Origin: Falciphora oryzae
Lineage: Eukaryota; Ascomycota; Sordariomycetes; Magnaporthales; Magnaporthaceae
DNA length: 64,000 nt
NCBI GenBank assembly: GCA_000733355.1
Contig: JNVV01000012.1
Coordinates: 585,655-649,654 of the forward strand
Direction of reading: 5' to 3'
In this document: one piece after another, positions 20,811-31,843 of the stretch
Layout: the number at the start of each line of letters is the position of its first letter
Position numbering within the stretch: position 1 is the first letter of the stretch
Made by a program: the position numbers and the translations under genes
Notes under the pieces: generated by a model
Seen by the model: only the letters and a program-made list of their open reading frames with translations
Databases searched by the model: none
Told to the model about the DNA's origin: nothing

Positions 20811-21857
20811 TATTATAACTTACGCTAATTCTGAAATAACGTACGCTTTATTTATTAGCACGTTTATATATTTAAACGTATTTAAAACCAGTAATATCGC
20901 TAATGCTTCGTTAAAACCCCACCGTTCCGGGGGCAGCAAAGTTCGCTAGCGAAACGCTACCTTTTCGTTAACTAAATTTCGTATATTCGTTAAACGAACG
21001 CTAAAAAAGCGTAAAAGCGTATCGGGGATTATGGCTGTTTTTTTTAGTTTATATACGATATGGAATTTAAAATCGCTAAGGAATTCCAATCATTTAATTT
21101 GCCGCTGGTTTAGTAATTTAGTAGTAGCAAAAAATTGCAAGTTTTTATAATCCGTCCAAATTTCTATTAGCGATTCGGCGCTTTAAAACTCAGGTTTCCA
21201 TTTTTTAAAAGCTTTAATAATTGCTAAAAGCTTTTTATTATATATTTCGTAATTGCATTCCGCTGGCAAATGTTTACCTAAAAAAAAAGCAACTAGCCGG
21301 CGTATCCCTTTCGCGTTTATTTATAAAAAACCCCTTTTGCCGCCCAATCTAACGCGTCCGCTTTTACGATCGTTTTTAATACCGGGTCGTAAAAAGCTAA
21401 TGTAATTTCCGAAAAAAAGGCGTCGCGGAAACGGCGGAACGCTGCCGCGGCTTCGTTTAATAAATAACCCGGCCAGCTTTTTGCGCTTATTAATGTTATT
21501 AGCGGGCGGGCTATTACTAAAAAACCCCGGATAAACCTTTTATAAAAGTTCGCGAATTTAAAAAAGCGTTACAATTTTCGTAACGTAATTAGTACAGCTT
21601 ATAATTGGATCGCCGCTACTTTATTTAAGTCCATCCGTATTTCTGCTATAAAAACGATAAATCTTAAATATTTCGTTTTTTTAACGTTAAATTCGCATTT
21701 TTAAATATCGATAAATAAGCCGGCGTTAGCGAATTTCCGCACCATTTCTTTAACGTAACGCCGGTATTCCGCTTTAGTTTCGCTATATATTAAAACGTCG
21801 TTAAAATAAACCGTAACGTATTTATTTAAAACGTCCTTTAATATATAATTAATATAG
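20811..21857 (-). pseudogene. Gypsy E RNase H and RT C-terminal part
   Basis: Minus-strand translation: RFIRGFLVIARPLITLISAK, the RT thumb, then DAFFSEITLAFYDPVLKTIVKADALDWAAKGV with the RNase H Asp; and near 21850-21700 YYINYILKDVLNKYVTVYFNDVLIYS, where the RT active site reads YFNDV in place of Y-x-DD. MITE M2 splits the RT at 21860. Confidence 0.85.
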
Positions 21858-21859
21858 TA

Positions 21860-22277
21860 ACGTGGTTCACAAGCGAGTCGGTCACCCAAGCGAGTCGATC
21901 ACCCGTAAACGTATACAAAAAAAGTTGGTGCACTTTATTTAATTTACATTGGAATTTCCTAAAAGTTTAACCAGTTATTATTAAAAATATTTCTTGCGTA
22001 AAAATATTTTTTTTTTAATATTTTATTAAGGTTAGGGTTAAATATTTAAATAAAATTAAATAAAATAAATAATATTTATTAAATTTTTATTATTATACGA
22101 TGTATAAAATGTATAAAAATTTAGAAAAAATATTTTTACCAAAGGAATATTTTTGATAATAACTGATTAAATTTTTAGAAAATTCTACTGTAAATTGAGC
22201 AAAATGCACCGACTTTTTTTGTATGCGTTTACGGGTGATCGACTCGCTTGGGTGACCGACTCGCTTGTGAACCACGT
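21860..22277. mobile_element. MITE M2 (418 bp)
   Basis: TA target duplications at 21858-21859 and 22278-22279. Ends ACGTGGTTCACAAGCGAGTC, with a second copy of the motif (CCAAGCGAGTCGATCA), mirrored on the right. It is a foldback with AT-rich arms and GGTTAGGGTTAAAT near the middle. The right arm is coding-free. The TIR motif (GAGTCGGTCA/GAGTCGATCA) has no transposase partner in this window. Confidence 0.92.
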
Positions 22278-22279
22278 TA

Positions 22280-22735
22280 TTAAAACGAGCTAGTGGCGTT
22301 TGTTATACTAAAGTTAGCTATTAGGCATTTAAATAATCCGAACCTAGTAATAAACGCGGTTGTCCATTCGTCCCCGGGGGCGATACGCAAGCAATTAAAC
22401 GCCGCTATAATATCCATTTTATTAAACCATTTCGCTTTTAACAAAGCTTTTAATATTTCCTTAATAAATGAAATTAGGTACCAGTTTTTAACCGTAATAT
22501 TATTTAGCCCCCGGTAATTTACGCAAACCCTAATCCCGCTTTTTAGCTTTTTAGCGAAAAAAATTAGGGCCGCCGCCGGTAATGTGCTAAAGCGAATAAA
22601 ACTTTTCGCTAAATAGGTATCGAGGTATTTCCGAATTACGCGTAGCTTTTGTTGGGATATAGCGCGGTTATAATAATATAGTAGCGTTTCGCTAGGAAAA
22701 AATTCGATTTTATAGTTAAACGGTTTATATAAGGG
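22280..22735 (-). pseudogene. Gypsy E RT N-terminal part
   Basis: Continuation of the RT after MITE M2. Heavily mutated; short matches to the AYNLVR and KTGT-type palm strands can be read on the minus strand. Interrupted at 22738 by pogo P2. Confidence 0.6.
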
Positions 22736-22737
22736 TA

Positions 22738-24598
22738 ACGTGGTTCACCACCGAGTGCTACAAACCACCGAGTGCCACATTTGACGCGTCCACGCGTCAA
22801 TCCAACTTTATCCGCGAATATCTCCATAACAAACAATGGCAAACAAAAGCGACGAACGCAAGATTGTTCTAGCCCTTTAGGCGATTGCATCGAACCCACA
22901 GTTAAGCATTCAGAGCGCCGCCAAAATCTATAAAGTCGACTTTTCCACTCTCGCCCGGCGGAAGCGCGGTTAACCTGCTCGACGCGATAGCAAGACCAAC
23001 TGTCGCAAATTGATAGAATCCGAAGAGGAGGCGCTTGTTAAATACATACTCGAGCTGGATTCGCGAGCATTCCCTCCCCGGCCTTTTGGTATTAAGGATA
23101 TGGCCAACCGATTGCTTGTTGAACGCAACGCGGGCACCGTCGGGACCAACTGGGTCGCGAGGTTCGTTAAACGCCGCCCAGAGCTCGGCACGCGTTGGAT
23201 TCGAAAGTACGACTACTAAAGGGCCAAATGCGAAGATCCCAAGCTTGTTTTTGCGTGGTTCGACCTTATACGGAACATTGTGGCCAAATATAGCATCCAG
23301 GATAACGACATTTACAACTTCGACGAAACCGGCTTCCTTATAGGCATAATCGCCGCCGTTATGGTCATTACAACGTCGGAAGGCCGTAGCAAAGCAAAGC
23401 TGGTCCAGCCTGGCAACCGGGAATGGGCTACAGTCATTTAAAGGGTTAACTATTGCGGTTAGGCGGTCCCTCCTTTCATTATCGTCAAAAGGCAGTACCA
23501 CCTGGCCAATTGGTACTCGGAAACCGACCTTCCACGCAATTGGGTTATTGCAACGAGCGCTAACGGGTGGATTACGAACGAGCTCGGTTTGAAATGGATC
23601 CAGCATTTCGATAAATACATTGCAGCTCGTTTTACGGGGTCCTATCGTTTGTTAGTGCTGGACGGCCACGAAAGCCACCACTCGACGGATTTCGAGCTTT
23701 ACTGCCAAAAATATAACATCATTACGCTTTGCATGCTTCCGCATTTGTTTTATTTCCTTTAGCCGCTTGACGTCGGGTGCTTCGGCCCAATGAAGCGGGC
23801 GTACGGTCGACAAATCGAAAACCTGATAAGGTTATACGTTAGCCACGTAACCAAAGTCGAGTTCTTTTCGGCGTTTAAAGCGGCATTTTTTGACTCCATA
23901 ACCGAAGGAAATATTTAAAGAGGCTTCCGAGGGGCTGGCTTTGCTCCTTTCAATCCGGATTCGGTTTTGGAAAAGCTGGATGTGAGGTTACGAACTCCAA
24001 CTCCCCCGAAAACGCCTTTAAACGACGCCGAACCTTAGACCTCCAAAACGCCCAGGACAGCCAGGGAAGCAATTTCGCAATCTAAACACATCAAAATTCG
24101 AATCTCCAATTACCAAAGCAGCTTTCCGATACCTATGCTAGCGGCTGTAAACCAGTTTGCGAAAGGGGCTAGGGTAATTATGCATTAGGTTAACCTTTTG
24201 GAAGAAGAGTGCTCCAAGCTACGAAGGGCGAACGAAGCACTAAGCAAACGCCGGAGGGCCAAAAAAACACGTGTCCGACTTGGAGGGTCACTTACTATCG
24301 AAGAGGTACGAAATGTTCTGGACCAGCAGGAGCTGGATGGGCAGTTACAGCAAGAAATGCGCGATCATGGGGGTCAGGAAAAAAGGGCGACGACAACTCG
24401 TCGGCGATGTGGCACCTGCGGCAAGACCGGACACAATGCGCGCACCTGTCAGGAGGAAGTAGAAATGTTTGATGTATACAGTTTTGAGTAGTTTGAATGG
24501 ATTACTGGCGTTGTTGGGTTGGCATGCGCGTCGATTGACTGGAAGTCGGCTGTAAGTGTGGCACTCGGTGGTTTGTGGCACTCGGTGGTGAACCACGT
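22738..24598 (+). mobile_element. Pogo-like DNA transposon P2
   Basis: 1861 bp between TA duplications (22736-22737, 24599-24600). The terminal repeat starts ACGTGGTTCACCACCGAGTG and carries two motif copies at each end (CACCGAGTGCTACA/CACCGAGTGCCACA left, GTGGCACTCGGTGG twice right). Same length as P1. It carries one transposase gene. Confidence 0.95.
22836..24491 (+). pseudogene. P2 pogo/Fot-like transposase
   Basis: A 552-codon frame from MANKSDERK with about a dozen stops. Domain order: psq-type HTH (QSAAKIYKV, near residue 30), CENP-B/Tc5-type HTH (RAFPPRPFGIKDMANRLL), DDE_1 nuclease with NFDETG (around residue 163), VLDGHESHHS and PLDVGCF, and a C-terminal coiled coil plus CCHC knuckle CGTCGKTGHNARTC (last 98 codons, 24198-24491, open). 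It binds TIRs and catalyses cut-and-paste at TA. Stops include the TAG at 23460-23462 shared by all four copies. Confidence 0.9.
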
Positions 24599-24600
24599 TA

Positions 24601-25297
24601 ACGTATCCGCGTTTTAGGGAAAAAAGCATTCCGCTAAATCGTAAAGCTTTTAAAGGAGTTTGTTAAGGATTTTTTCCATTGTTGCAAAAGGTTTCCTTTT
24701 TAGGAACTTTTTATATCTCGTTAAATACCCGGCGTAAATATAGTACCTTTTTAACTTAATCCCTAAAAGCTTAAAGCCTAGGTTTTAATTTCGTACTTTC
24801 GGGAAACTTTTCCGTTTAGAAAATAGCCTGAAAAATTGCTATTAGCGTATCGTTAGCGAAATTATCGGACGATTAGTGGTTAAATAAGGTATTTTTTTTT
24901 AATTAGGGCGAGGAATTTCGCTTATAGCATAATTTAAATATGCATTTTTTTTGCTTATAAAGGGTTAGGAAATTAGGTGCGTTTAAAATGCGGATTTCCA
25001 TATCCGGCGCCCGTGCTCGCTCGGTTTCCGCTATCATAACGCCGTTTATATTTAAAGTTCCCGCTGCCTAATTAATCGTTAAGTTATAATATTTTAACTA
25101 CGGTAGGCCTAAAATAATATCCGGTCCCTTTAGCGGCTAATAATAAAACGTTATAATTTCCGTAATGTTCCCGAACGTGTAAATAGTTTTAACGTAATCG
25201 GTAATATGCTTTGCTAGCGCTCCGTTAACGAAACGGAAAGGTTTTAATTCTAGTAGTTGGAATTTAAATAGGTTATATATATATATATATACGCGAA
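24601..25297 (-). pseudogene. Gypsy E protease-to-RT region
   Basis: Minus-strand translation near 25140-25000 reads DIILGLP then LKYYNLTIN and TLNINGVMIAE, the C-terminal part of the aspartic protease domain (normally GxDIILGxPWL). The catalytic DSG is not seen. Sequence is AT-rich with retained CpG. A run of AT at 25274-25291 follows. Confidence 0.7.
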
Positions 25298-25299
25298 TA

Positions 25300-25729
25300 A
25301 CGTGGTTCACAAGCGAGCGAGACACACAAGCGAGCGAGACACTTCAAAATCCCATATTAAACAGCGTTTTTTTTCGATTAAATAACTCGCTCAATTTGCG
25401 GCTAAATTCTACCAAAATTAAATTAGTTATATTCAACTGTATAATGATTATAACCTGAATTTTCCGCATTTTTATTATTACTCCTTTTAGGTTAGTTGCA
25501 TACTGTTCACAGTGTATTACACAGTGTTGCAAACTAATCCAAAAGGAGTAATAATAAAAATGCGGAAAATTCAAATTATAATCTTTATACAGTTAAATAT
25601 AATTGTTTTAATTTTGGTAGAATTTAGCCGCAAATTGAGCGAGTTATTTAATCGAAAAAAAACGCTGTTTAATATGGGATTTTGAAGTGTCTCGCTCGCT
25701 TGTGTGTCTCGCTCGCTTGTGAACCACGT
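25300..25729. mobile_element. MITE M3 (430 bp)
   Basis: TA duplications at 25298-25299 and 25730-25731. The ends carry two tandem copies of CACAAGCGAGCGAGACA after ACGTGGTT. Near-perfect foldback; the centre contains ACTCCTTTTAGGTTAG and its complement around a TGTTCACAGTGTA loop. Same core family as M4 and M5 but different TIR motif. Confidence 0.93.
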
Positions 25730-25731
25730 TA

Positions 25732-25836
25732 TGTTATTAATAAACGCCTATAAGGAATATTTTATATCGATTAGTAATTAATAAAATACCGGTCGGTTTC
25801 CGTAAAAAAGCAACATTATGTTAAAAAAAAATATTA
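25732..25836. other. Gypsy E fragment between MITEs M3 and M4
   Basis: About 100 bp of AT-rich E sequence with no readable domain; its place corresponds to the gag-protease junction on the minus strand. Confidence 0.5.
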
Positions 25837-25967
25837 ACGTGGTTTACCACCGAGTGCCACACACCACCGAGTGCCACACTTGAAAATCCCATATTAAACA
25901 GCGTTTTTTTCGATTAAATAACTCCCTCAATTTGGAGCTAAATTCTACGAAAATTAAAACAGGTATA

Positions 25968-26398
25968 ACGTGGTTCATCACCGAGCGACACACATCACTG
26001 AGCGACACACTTGCAAAATGCATATTAAACAGCGTTTTTTTTCAGTTAAATAACTCGCTCAATTTAAGCTTAAAATTAACCAAATTTAAACAAGTTATAT
26101 TTAACGATGTAGAAAATTTAATTTAATTTTCTTGAATTTTTATTATTACTCCTTTAATGTTAGTTCGCAACACTGTATAATACACTGTGTAAATATACAA
26201 ACTAACCTTAAAGGAGTAATAATAAAAATTCAAGAAAATTAAATTAAATTTTCTACATCGTTAAATATAACTTGTTTAAATTTGGTTAATTTTAAGCTTA
26301 AATTGAGCGAGTTATTTAACTGAAAAAAAAACGCTGTTTAATATGCATTTTGCAAGTGTGTCGCTCGGTGATGTGTGTCGCTCGGTGATGAACTACGT
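25968..26398. mobile_element. MITE M5 nested in M4
   Basis: A 431-bp foldback with TA duplication (25966-25967, 26399-26400) and TIR motif CACCGAGCGACACA in two copies per end (CATCACCGAGCGACACA). It sits in the left arm of M4. Central core TTACTCCTTTAATGTTAG as in M3. Confidence 0.93.
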
Positions 26399-26570
26399 TA
26401 TTTAATTTTATAATAAATATAATTTGAATTTTCCGCATTTTTATTATTACTCCTTTTAGGTTAGCTTGCACATTTACACAATATAATACACAGTGTTGTA
26501 AACCAAGCTAAAAGGAGTAATAATAAAAATGCGGAAAATTTAAATTATATTTATTATAAAGTTAAATATA

Positions 26571-26996
26571 ACGTGGTTCACCACCGAGTGGATCAAACCA
26601 CCGAGTGGATCACTTCAAAATCCCATACTAAACGCTGTTTTTTAACTCCTTATAACTCCACCAATTTTAATCCAAATTCGATGCAATTTTATATGTAACG
26701 TTTTAATTATATACCCGATTTTATGTAATTATCTTCGATTTTATCACCCTAACCTTGGTGAGATATATAGAAATGCGCTAAAATAATTCCTGCATTTTCA
26801 GTACCTCACCCGGGTTAGGGTTTTAAATTTGAAGATAATTACATAAAATCGGGTATATAATTGAAACGTTATATACAAAATTGCAACGAATTTGAATTAA
26901 AATTGGTGGAGTTATAAGGAGTTAAAAAACGGTGTTTAGTATGGGATTTTGAAGTGATCCACTCGGTGGTTTGATCTACTCGGTGGTGAACCACGT
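26571..26996. mobile_element. MITE M6 nested in M4
   Basis: A 426-bp foldback with TA duplication (26569-26570, 26997-26998) and TIR motif CACCGAGTGGATCA in two copies per end. Its core is the M1/M7 type with CCTAACCTTGGTGAG and CTCACCCGGGTTAGGG. It sits in the right arm of M4, at the mirror image of the M5 site. Confidence 0.93.
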
Positions 26997-27127
26997 TACC
27001 TGTTTTAATTTTCGTAAAATTTAGCTCCAAATTGAGCGAGTTATTTAATCGAAAAAAACGCTGTTTAATATGGGATTTTCAAATGTGGCACTCGGTGGTG
27101 TGTAGCACTCGGTGGTGAACCACGTTA

Positions 27128-28500
27128 TATTAAGGCCGATAAAATGGAAATATATGTCGTTATTTTGCTATTCCTATTATTTTTAATCCCTTTACGGGTT
27201 TTATACGCGATTGTATATAAAACCTAGTTTTTTTTCGCTTGCGATCCGCTAACGTTTTGCTATTTTTTAAATTTCGCTAAACAAACGAAAGCATAATGCC
27301 CCGGTTGTTCGCAATATATATATAAAAGTGGTTATCCCGTTGATGCTATCGCTACGCTTCGGTTAAAGGTCCTTTTAAACCGGTTGAAATTTTGCTAAAA
27401 TTTATAGGGTCGCCGGCGGGCGTAAATATTAGGGTTGTCGCTATTGGCAGTTAATGGTTCCCTAGTTTCGGCGCCGTCGTTCCGCCGTTATAGTATAATT
27501 TATGCGCGTAATTCGCGAAGTTATTAGATAGGTTTTGGTATATTTTAATCTATTCCTTAAAGTTTTCAGGCCCGGGTTTATTAATTTAGTTAATCGCGGC
27601 TTTGGAAAGCTCGCTACTAACCTTGTTTTTTAAGGCTTTTACGCGCATATTCGCCGGGTATCTGTTTATATCCGCTAAGCGAATAAACGCGCTAATAAAA
27701 TTTCCGAACCTAATGTTTTTTTATTTAAAGGTATCAAAATCCCGGCGCGCCGCCGCCTTTGTATTTTATATTTTATATACCAGGTTGAACAAATTGAAAA
27801 GGGAAGCGCAATGGGTAAAGCCGCGGGTTTATAATAAAAGTATGCCCGGGTATTCCGCTACCAAATTGATAGCGTTTCGGACGTATTTGTTCGCGTTTTT
27901 TAAAAGCCGCTAAGCCGCGTATAAAATTTTAATCGCCGGTATGGGGTATAAAACGCTATCAAAGGTAAATTTAATATTAAGGAATAATTTCCACGTAATA
28001 TATTCCTTTTGCCGTTAGGCCTCGTTTGCATATGCCTCTGAAAAAAGGGGTGATTTTGCGTTTACCGGTCGGAACGCCGGGGTAACGCCCGTAAAAGCGG
28101 TTTAGGTCGCCGGCGGGGTGTTAGTAGTTAAGGAAGGTAACGGGGATTGCGTACGGGAAATTCCAAAGGTAATAATAGTTAGGGTGTCGGCGGTATTAGG
28201 GTGGAGCCCCGGTAGCTAAAGGGCTTGTAATAATGCAAATTGCCGGGTTAACCGATCGCACTCCGCGTTTAAACGCGTTATAATAGCGTTGCGTTCCTAA
28301 GCTTCCGCCCTTAACCTAGCGACCTGTTAGGTATTCGCGTTATCGTTACTTTAAAAGGTTATTATTTCGTCCTACAATAAAGCGATTTTGCCGTTTAAAA
28401 AACCCATTAGCTATTTAAACTAGCGGAACGCTAGCGAGGTTTAGCCGTTAACAAAATCGCGATACAATTTTGCGTAATTTTCGCCATTTTTATATGCTAA
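27128..28500 (-). pseudogene. Gypsy E gag
   Basis: Minus-strand translation gives a gag capsid region: DFDTFK then NIRFGNFISAFIRLADINRY and NPGPENFKE-x-IKIYQNL, a spacer with GNHQLP-type residues, then DNHFYIYIANNRGIMLSFV, recognisable as a decayed CCHC knuckle (usual form NLCYYCGQPGHIAxxC). An MAKITQNC start is possible at about 28497. Plus-strand ORFs in this stretch are shadows. Confidence 0.75.
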
Positions 28501-28769
28501 AGCTTACAAAGCTAGGTATCCGGAAAAAAGTCCGAATGCTAGGACGGGGTCAAAAGGTAAAGGGGTTTCGGCTAGGTCTATTATGGTATTGCGCTAATGT
28601 AACGCTGTCGGGTTTTAGGTCAGGCTTCGTTATATCAAAATGGCGGGGATATTAGGGCCTCCTCCGAAATGTCCGGGTTTCGTCGCTGCGGCGCCGCTTT
28701 CGGGGTATCGGGGAAAAAGCGGAACGCTGTAAAATCGTTCCGTATCTTTTGGTTTGAGGTGCAACAAAC
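28501..28769. other. Gypsy E leader between 5' LTR and gag
   Basis: About 270 bp of untranslated leader (minus sense). Next to the LTR, minus-strand GTTTGTTGCACC occupies the primer-site position; it has no TGG start, so the primer is undetermined. Confidence 0.45.
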
Positions 28770-28898
28770 TGTCACGGCGCGGCAGCTAGGTACTAGGTTA
28801 AAGGTTTGTTATTGCACGAGGGAGGAAGACCGCTCGCCCCCACGGGGGCCGGCGGATCTCTAGCTAAATACAGGTGTGTCGGGTCTGGTCCCGTGACA
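28770..28898 (-). repeat. Gypsy E LTR (right copy, 5' LTR)
   Basis: 129 bp, TGTCACGG...CCGTGACA, near-identical to 1788-1916. Followed by ATAAG (28899-28903), the target duplication, after which LINE coding sequence resumes in frame. Confidence 0.92.
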
Positions 28899-28903
28899 AT
28901 AAG

Positions 28904-29240
28904 CCTCTCGCCGGTGCCACGGCCTGCACCCGAAGCTTTACAGCTGCACCGGAAAGTGTTACAGCGGCTAATAGCCGCACGCACGGGGCACGGGGACTTC
29001 GACTGGTACCACTGAAAGTTCCAGCACGAAAACGACAACCCGTACCGTTGCGGAAAAAACAAATCCCCTTCCCACCTTATGTACTGCAAGCTGGCTAAGG
29101 CGGCAAAAAACAAGTGGCCTACAACGGACCCCTCCCCGGCCTTTGATAGGCCCGGATATTGGAAACGGCTATTGCAAAAGCCTTTTCTTTTTTCTTCGTT
29201 CGTTAAAGCTACCAACTATTACACTATCGCTAGGCGGTAG
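28904..29240 (+). pseudogene. LINE C-terminal zinc-binding region
   Basis: Continues the LINE frame of 1787 across gypsy E. Reads QRLIAARTGHGDFDWYH, then CGKNKSPSHLMYC, the C-terminal knuckle common in Tad-like elements, and ends YYTIARR before two stops at 29238-29243. Only one internal stop (after FDWYH). This confirms that 724-1787 and 28904-29240 are one element. Confidence 0.85.
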
Positions 29241-30380
29241 TAACAGGGCCTAAATAGCCCACATATAACTTATTTTCCTTTTTCCTCTGCACTTTTCACT
29301 TTTGCTTAGTACTATTAGGACTAGCAGTAAGCTCGTTAGTCCCCCGCACCTCCGGCCGGGCCTAAAAAAGGTCCCGAAAACCCCCCCGCCCAACCCGGCC
29401 TTGCCCCTTTTCCGGCACACCCGCCGGCCGACAGCACTACTACCACTCACAGCGCTTTATAACGCCCCGGCGTATACATATACGCCCTACCGCCGATTGC
29501 CCGCTTACTAACAAAAAGCGCCGAAATGCGGCCCGATTTCCGTATGCCTACAGGTTTAATCTATTAGCCGCTATAATAGCAACATATAACTTAATATTTA
29601 ACTTAAATAGCGCTAGCACGTCACATGCCCCTTAGGAGGCAAAGACTGGTAAATCTCGATATAATAACGTTAAATAAACTCTTTCTCTCTTTCTTTCTTA
29701 CAAACTACACCTTCCCCCCGAAAAATTTTCCTATCGGACCCACTGTTAGTGGCCGCTAAGAAATCCCGGCCATTTTGGTAATGGTGCCACCAAAAATAAG
29801 CCGGCAGCACAACAAGGTTTAACAAGCCATTTAGCTCTATCTAACCCGCGTTCTCCAACTCCTTTCAATAACGACGTCGGTAACGCAACTGGGCCAAAAA
29901 AGCAAAAAATGGCTAGCAAGAGTATACGGGTACCTATTGCTAGTTAAAAGGAAGGCCTGCACCCTATCGCCTAAAGCGCGCTTCGCGCGCGCCAGAACCT
30001 TCGACAATCGGGCGCTCCAACTTCCGCGCATCACCAAACCGCCCTTCGACTTCCTTTTCGCTTTCGCCTCGCGCATCGAGCCGAAACGATTTCGAAATGC
30101 ATAAAAAGATTGCAAGCCGGCAAGCAGTTAAAACACATTAAACGAATAGCCAGCCCGGCCGCCGCCGTCCCCCGCCACACACGCGACCTTTTCAAGCGTA
30201 CACACACGCGACCCTTTCGGTCGTACACACACGCGACTCCTCCTCGGTCAACCGCATCCTAACGATACGTACGGCGCAAAATTGGCCTGCTTAAGCTTTT
30301 GCTTAAGCACGCACGCGCAAGATTAGCTTAACGCTCGCGCCTCTGTTTGTTGCCACGCGGTGACTATACTAAAGTATAAG
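29241..30380 (+). repeat. LINE 3' untranslated/repeat region, first block
   Basis: Non-coding sequence downstream of the LINE ORF. It includes a pyrimidine-rich TCTTTCTCTC tract (29683-29700), an AAAGCGCGCTTCGCGCGCGC stretch (29972-29991), and three spaced ACACACGCGAC copies (about 30178-30236). Parts recur in the tandem block that follows: 29340-29690 resembles 30568-30920, and 29700-30018 resembles 31525-31843. No gene seen. Confidence 0.55.
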
Positions 30381-30916
30381 TGGCATCGCACGTGCAAAAT
30401 CTTCGTGCGGCTTTGTTTGCCAACCGTAAAGTTGTACGAAACGCCGTGCACCACGTTGGCAAGCCGCGCAGCCTATCGTTTTCGATACGCAATAAACACA
30501 CAAAGAGCACATAGGGTTGGAATTAAGCCCTCCAGCCCTCGAATTTATTTTTCTTTTTTTTTTTAGCCGGGCCCAGGGGGGGTCCCGAAGTCCCTTCCGC
30601 CATACCCGGCCTTACTCTTTTTCCGGCACTTTACCGGCCAACTGCGTTTTTCTACCACTCGCGGCGCTTATTGCGCCGCCCGCAGCGCTTACAGCGCTTT
30701 GGCGTTTACTCGCCCTTCTGCCGATTGCCCGCTCACTAACAAGGAGCGCCGGAATGCGGCCCGAACTTCGTATGCCTTAGGCTTGCCCTTTGGTTTGATT
30801 TTGTTAATCGCTTCGATAGCAACATGTAGCCTAGTGTCAAGCTTAGGTAGCGCTAGCACGTCGTATGCCCCCTGGGAGGCAGGGACTGGTAGATCCCGAC
30901 TTACCGACGTTAAATA

Positions 30917-30960
<44 letters not shown>

Positions 30961-31472
30961 TGGCATCGCACGCGCAAGATCTTCGTGCGGCTCTGTTTGC
31001 CAACCGTGAAGTTGTACGAAACGCCGTGCACCACGTTGGCAAGCCGCGCAGCGTATTCGTTCGATGCGCGATAAACACACAAGGAGCACACAGGGTTGGA
31101 ACTAGGCCCTCCAGCCCCCGAATTTTCTTTCTTTGGCCGGGCCCAGGGGGGGTTTATTGCGATCCCTCCCGCCACACCCGGCCTCACTCTTTTTCCGGCA
31201 CTCTGCCGGCCGACAGCTTTCACTACCACCAACAGCAGCGCTTATAGCGCCCCGGCGTTTATTCGCCCCTTCTTTTGCCGATTGCCCGCTCACCAACAAG
31301 GAGCGCCGGAATGCGGCCCGAACTTCGTGTGCCTTGGGCTTGCCCCTTGGTTTGATTTGTTAGCCGCCTCGATAGCAACATGTAGCCTAGTGTCAAGCTT
31401 AGGTAGCGCTAGCACGTCGTATGCCCCCTGGGAGGCAGGGACTGGTAGATCCCGACTATAACGACGTTAAAT

Positions 31473-31520
<48 letters not shown>
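30381..31520 (+). repeat. 580-bp tandem duplication with (CT)n tracts
   Basis: TGGCATCGCACG begins at 30381 and again at 30961. The two units run in parallel through CCGGGCCCAGGGGGG, GGAGCGCCGGAATGCGGCCC and GGGAGGCAGGGACTGGTAGA to a (CT)n microsatellite at 30919-30955 and 31475-31517. The units are much closer to each other than either is to the diverged copy at 29340-29690, so the duplication is recent relative to RIP. Open frames within are not credible genes. Confidence 0.8.
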
Positions 31521-31524
<4 letters not shown>

Positions 31525-31843
31525 TCAAACTAAATCACCTTCCCCCCGAAAAATTTTCCTATCAGACCTACTGTTAGTAGCAGCTAAAAAATCCCGGCCA
31601 TTTTGGTAATAGTGTTACTAAAAATAAGCCGGCAGCACAACAAAATCTAACAAGCCATTTGGCTTTATTTAACCCGCGTTTTTCAACTCCTTTTAACAAC
31701 GACGTCGGTAACGCAACTAGGCCAAAAAAGCAGAGAATGGCTGGCAAAGGTATGCGGGTGCCTATTACTAATCGAAGGGAAAGCCTGCACCTTATCGCTT
31801 AAAGCGCGCTTCGCGCGCGCCGGAACCTTCGACAATCGGGCGC
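31521..31843 (+). repeat. LINE 3' region, terminal block cut by gypsy A
   Basis: Matches 29703-30018 from ACCTTCCCCCCGAAAAATTT to GACAATCGGGCGC. Ends exactly where the gypsy A 5' LTR begins. Confidence 0.7.

Larger units (their letters stand above)
25837..27125. mobile_element. MITE M4, split by M5 and M6
   Basis: TA duplications at 25835-25836 and 27126-27127. Ends show ACGTGGTTTACCACCGAGTG with two CACCGAGTGCCACA copies (left) and the mirrored copies right. M4 sequence proper is 25837-25967, 26399-26570 and 26997-27125, about 430 bp. The M4 centre carries the ACTCCTTTTAGGTTAG core. Its TIR motif equals that of pogo P2. Confidence 0.9.
1788..28898 (-). mobile_element. Ty3/gypsy retrotransposon E (host of nested insertions)
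   Basis: A minus-strand gypsy element bounded by two 129-bp LTRs (TGTCACGG...CCGTGACA) and a 5-bp target duplication ATAAG at 1783-1787 and 28899-28903. With nested elements removed, about 7.6 kb remain. Reading leftward from the right LTR: gag with a CCHC knuckle (27128-28500), protease-linked region (24601-25297), RT (21700-22735), RNase H (20900-21700), integrase (about 11560-12921), chromodomain-like end (11000-11260), then a plus-strand antisense ORF before the left LTR. Frames carry many stops. It was inserted into the LINE and later received gypsy D, copia F, pogo P2 and MITEs M1-M4. Confidence 0.9.

Noticed and set aside
29302..31461. Many 60-120 codon ORFs in the LINE 3' repeats
   Set aside because: Low-complexity and CT-microsatellite translations present in each tandem unit; no known domain.
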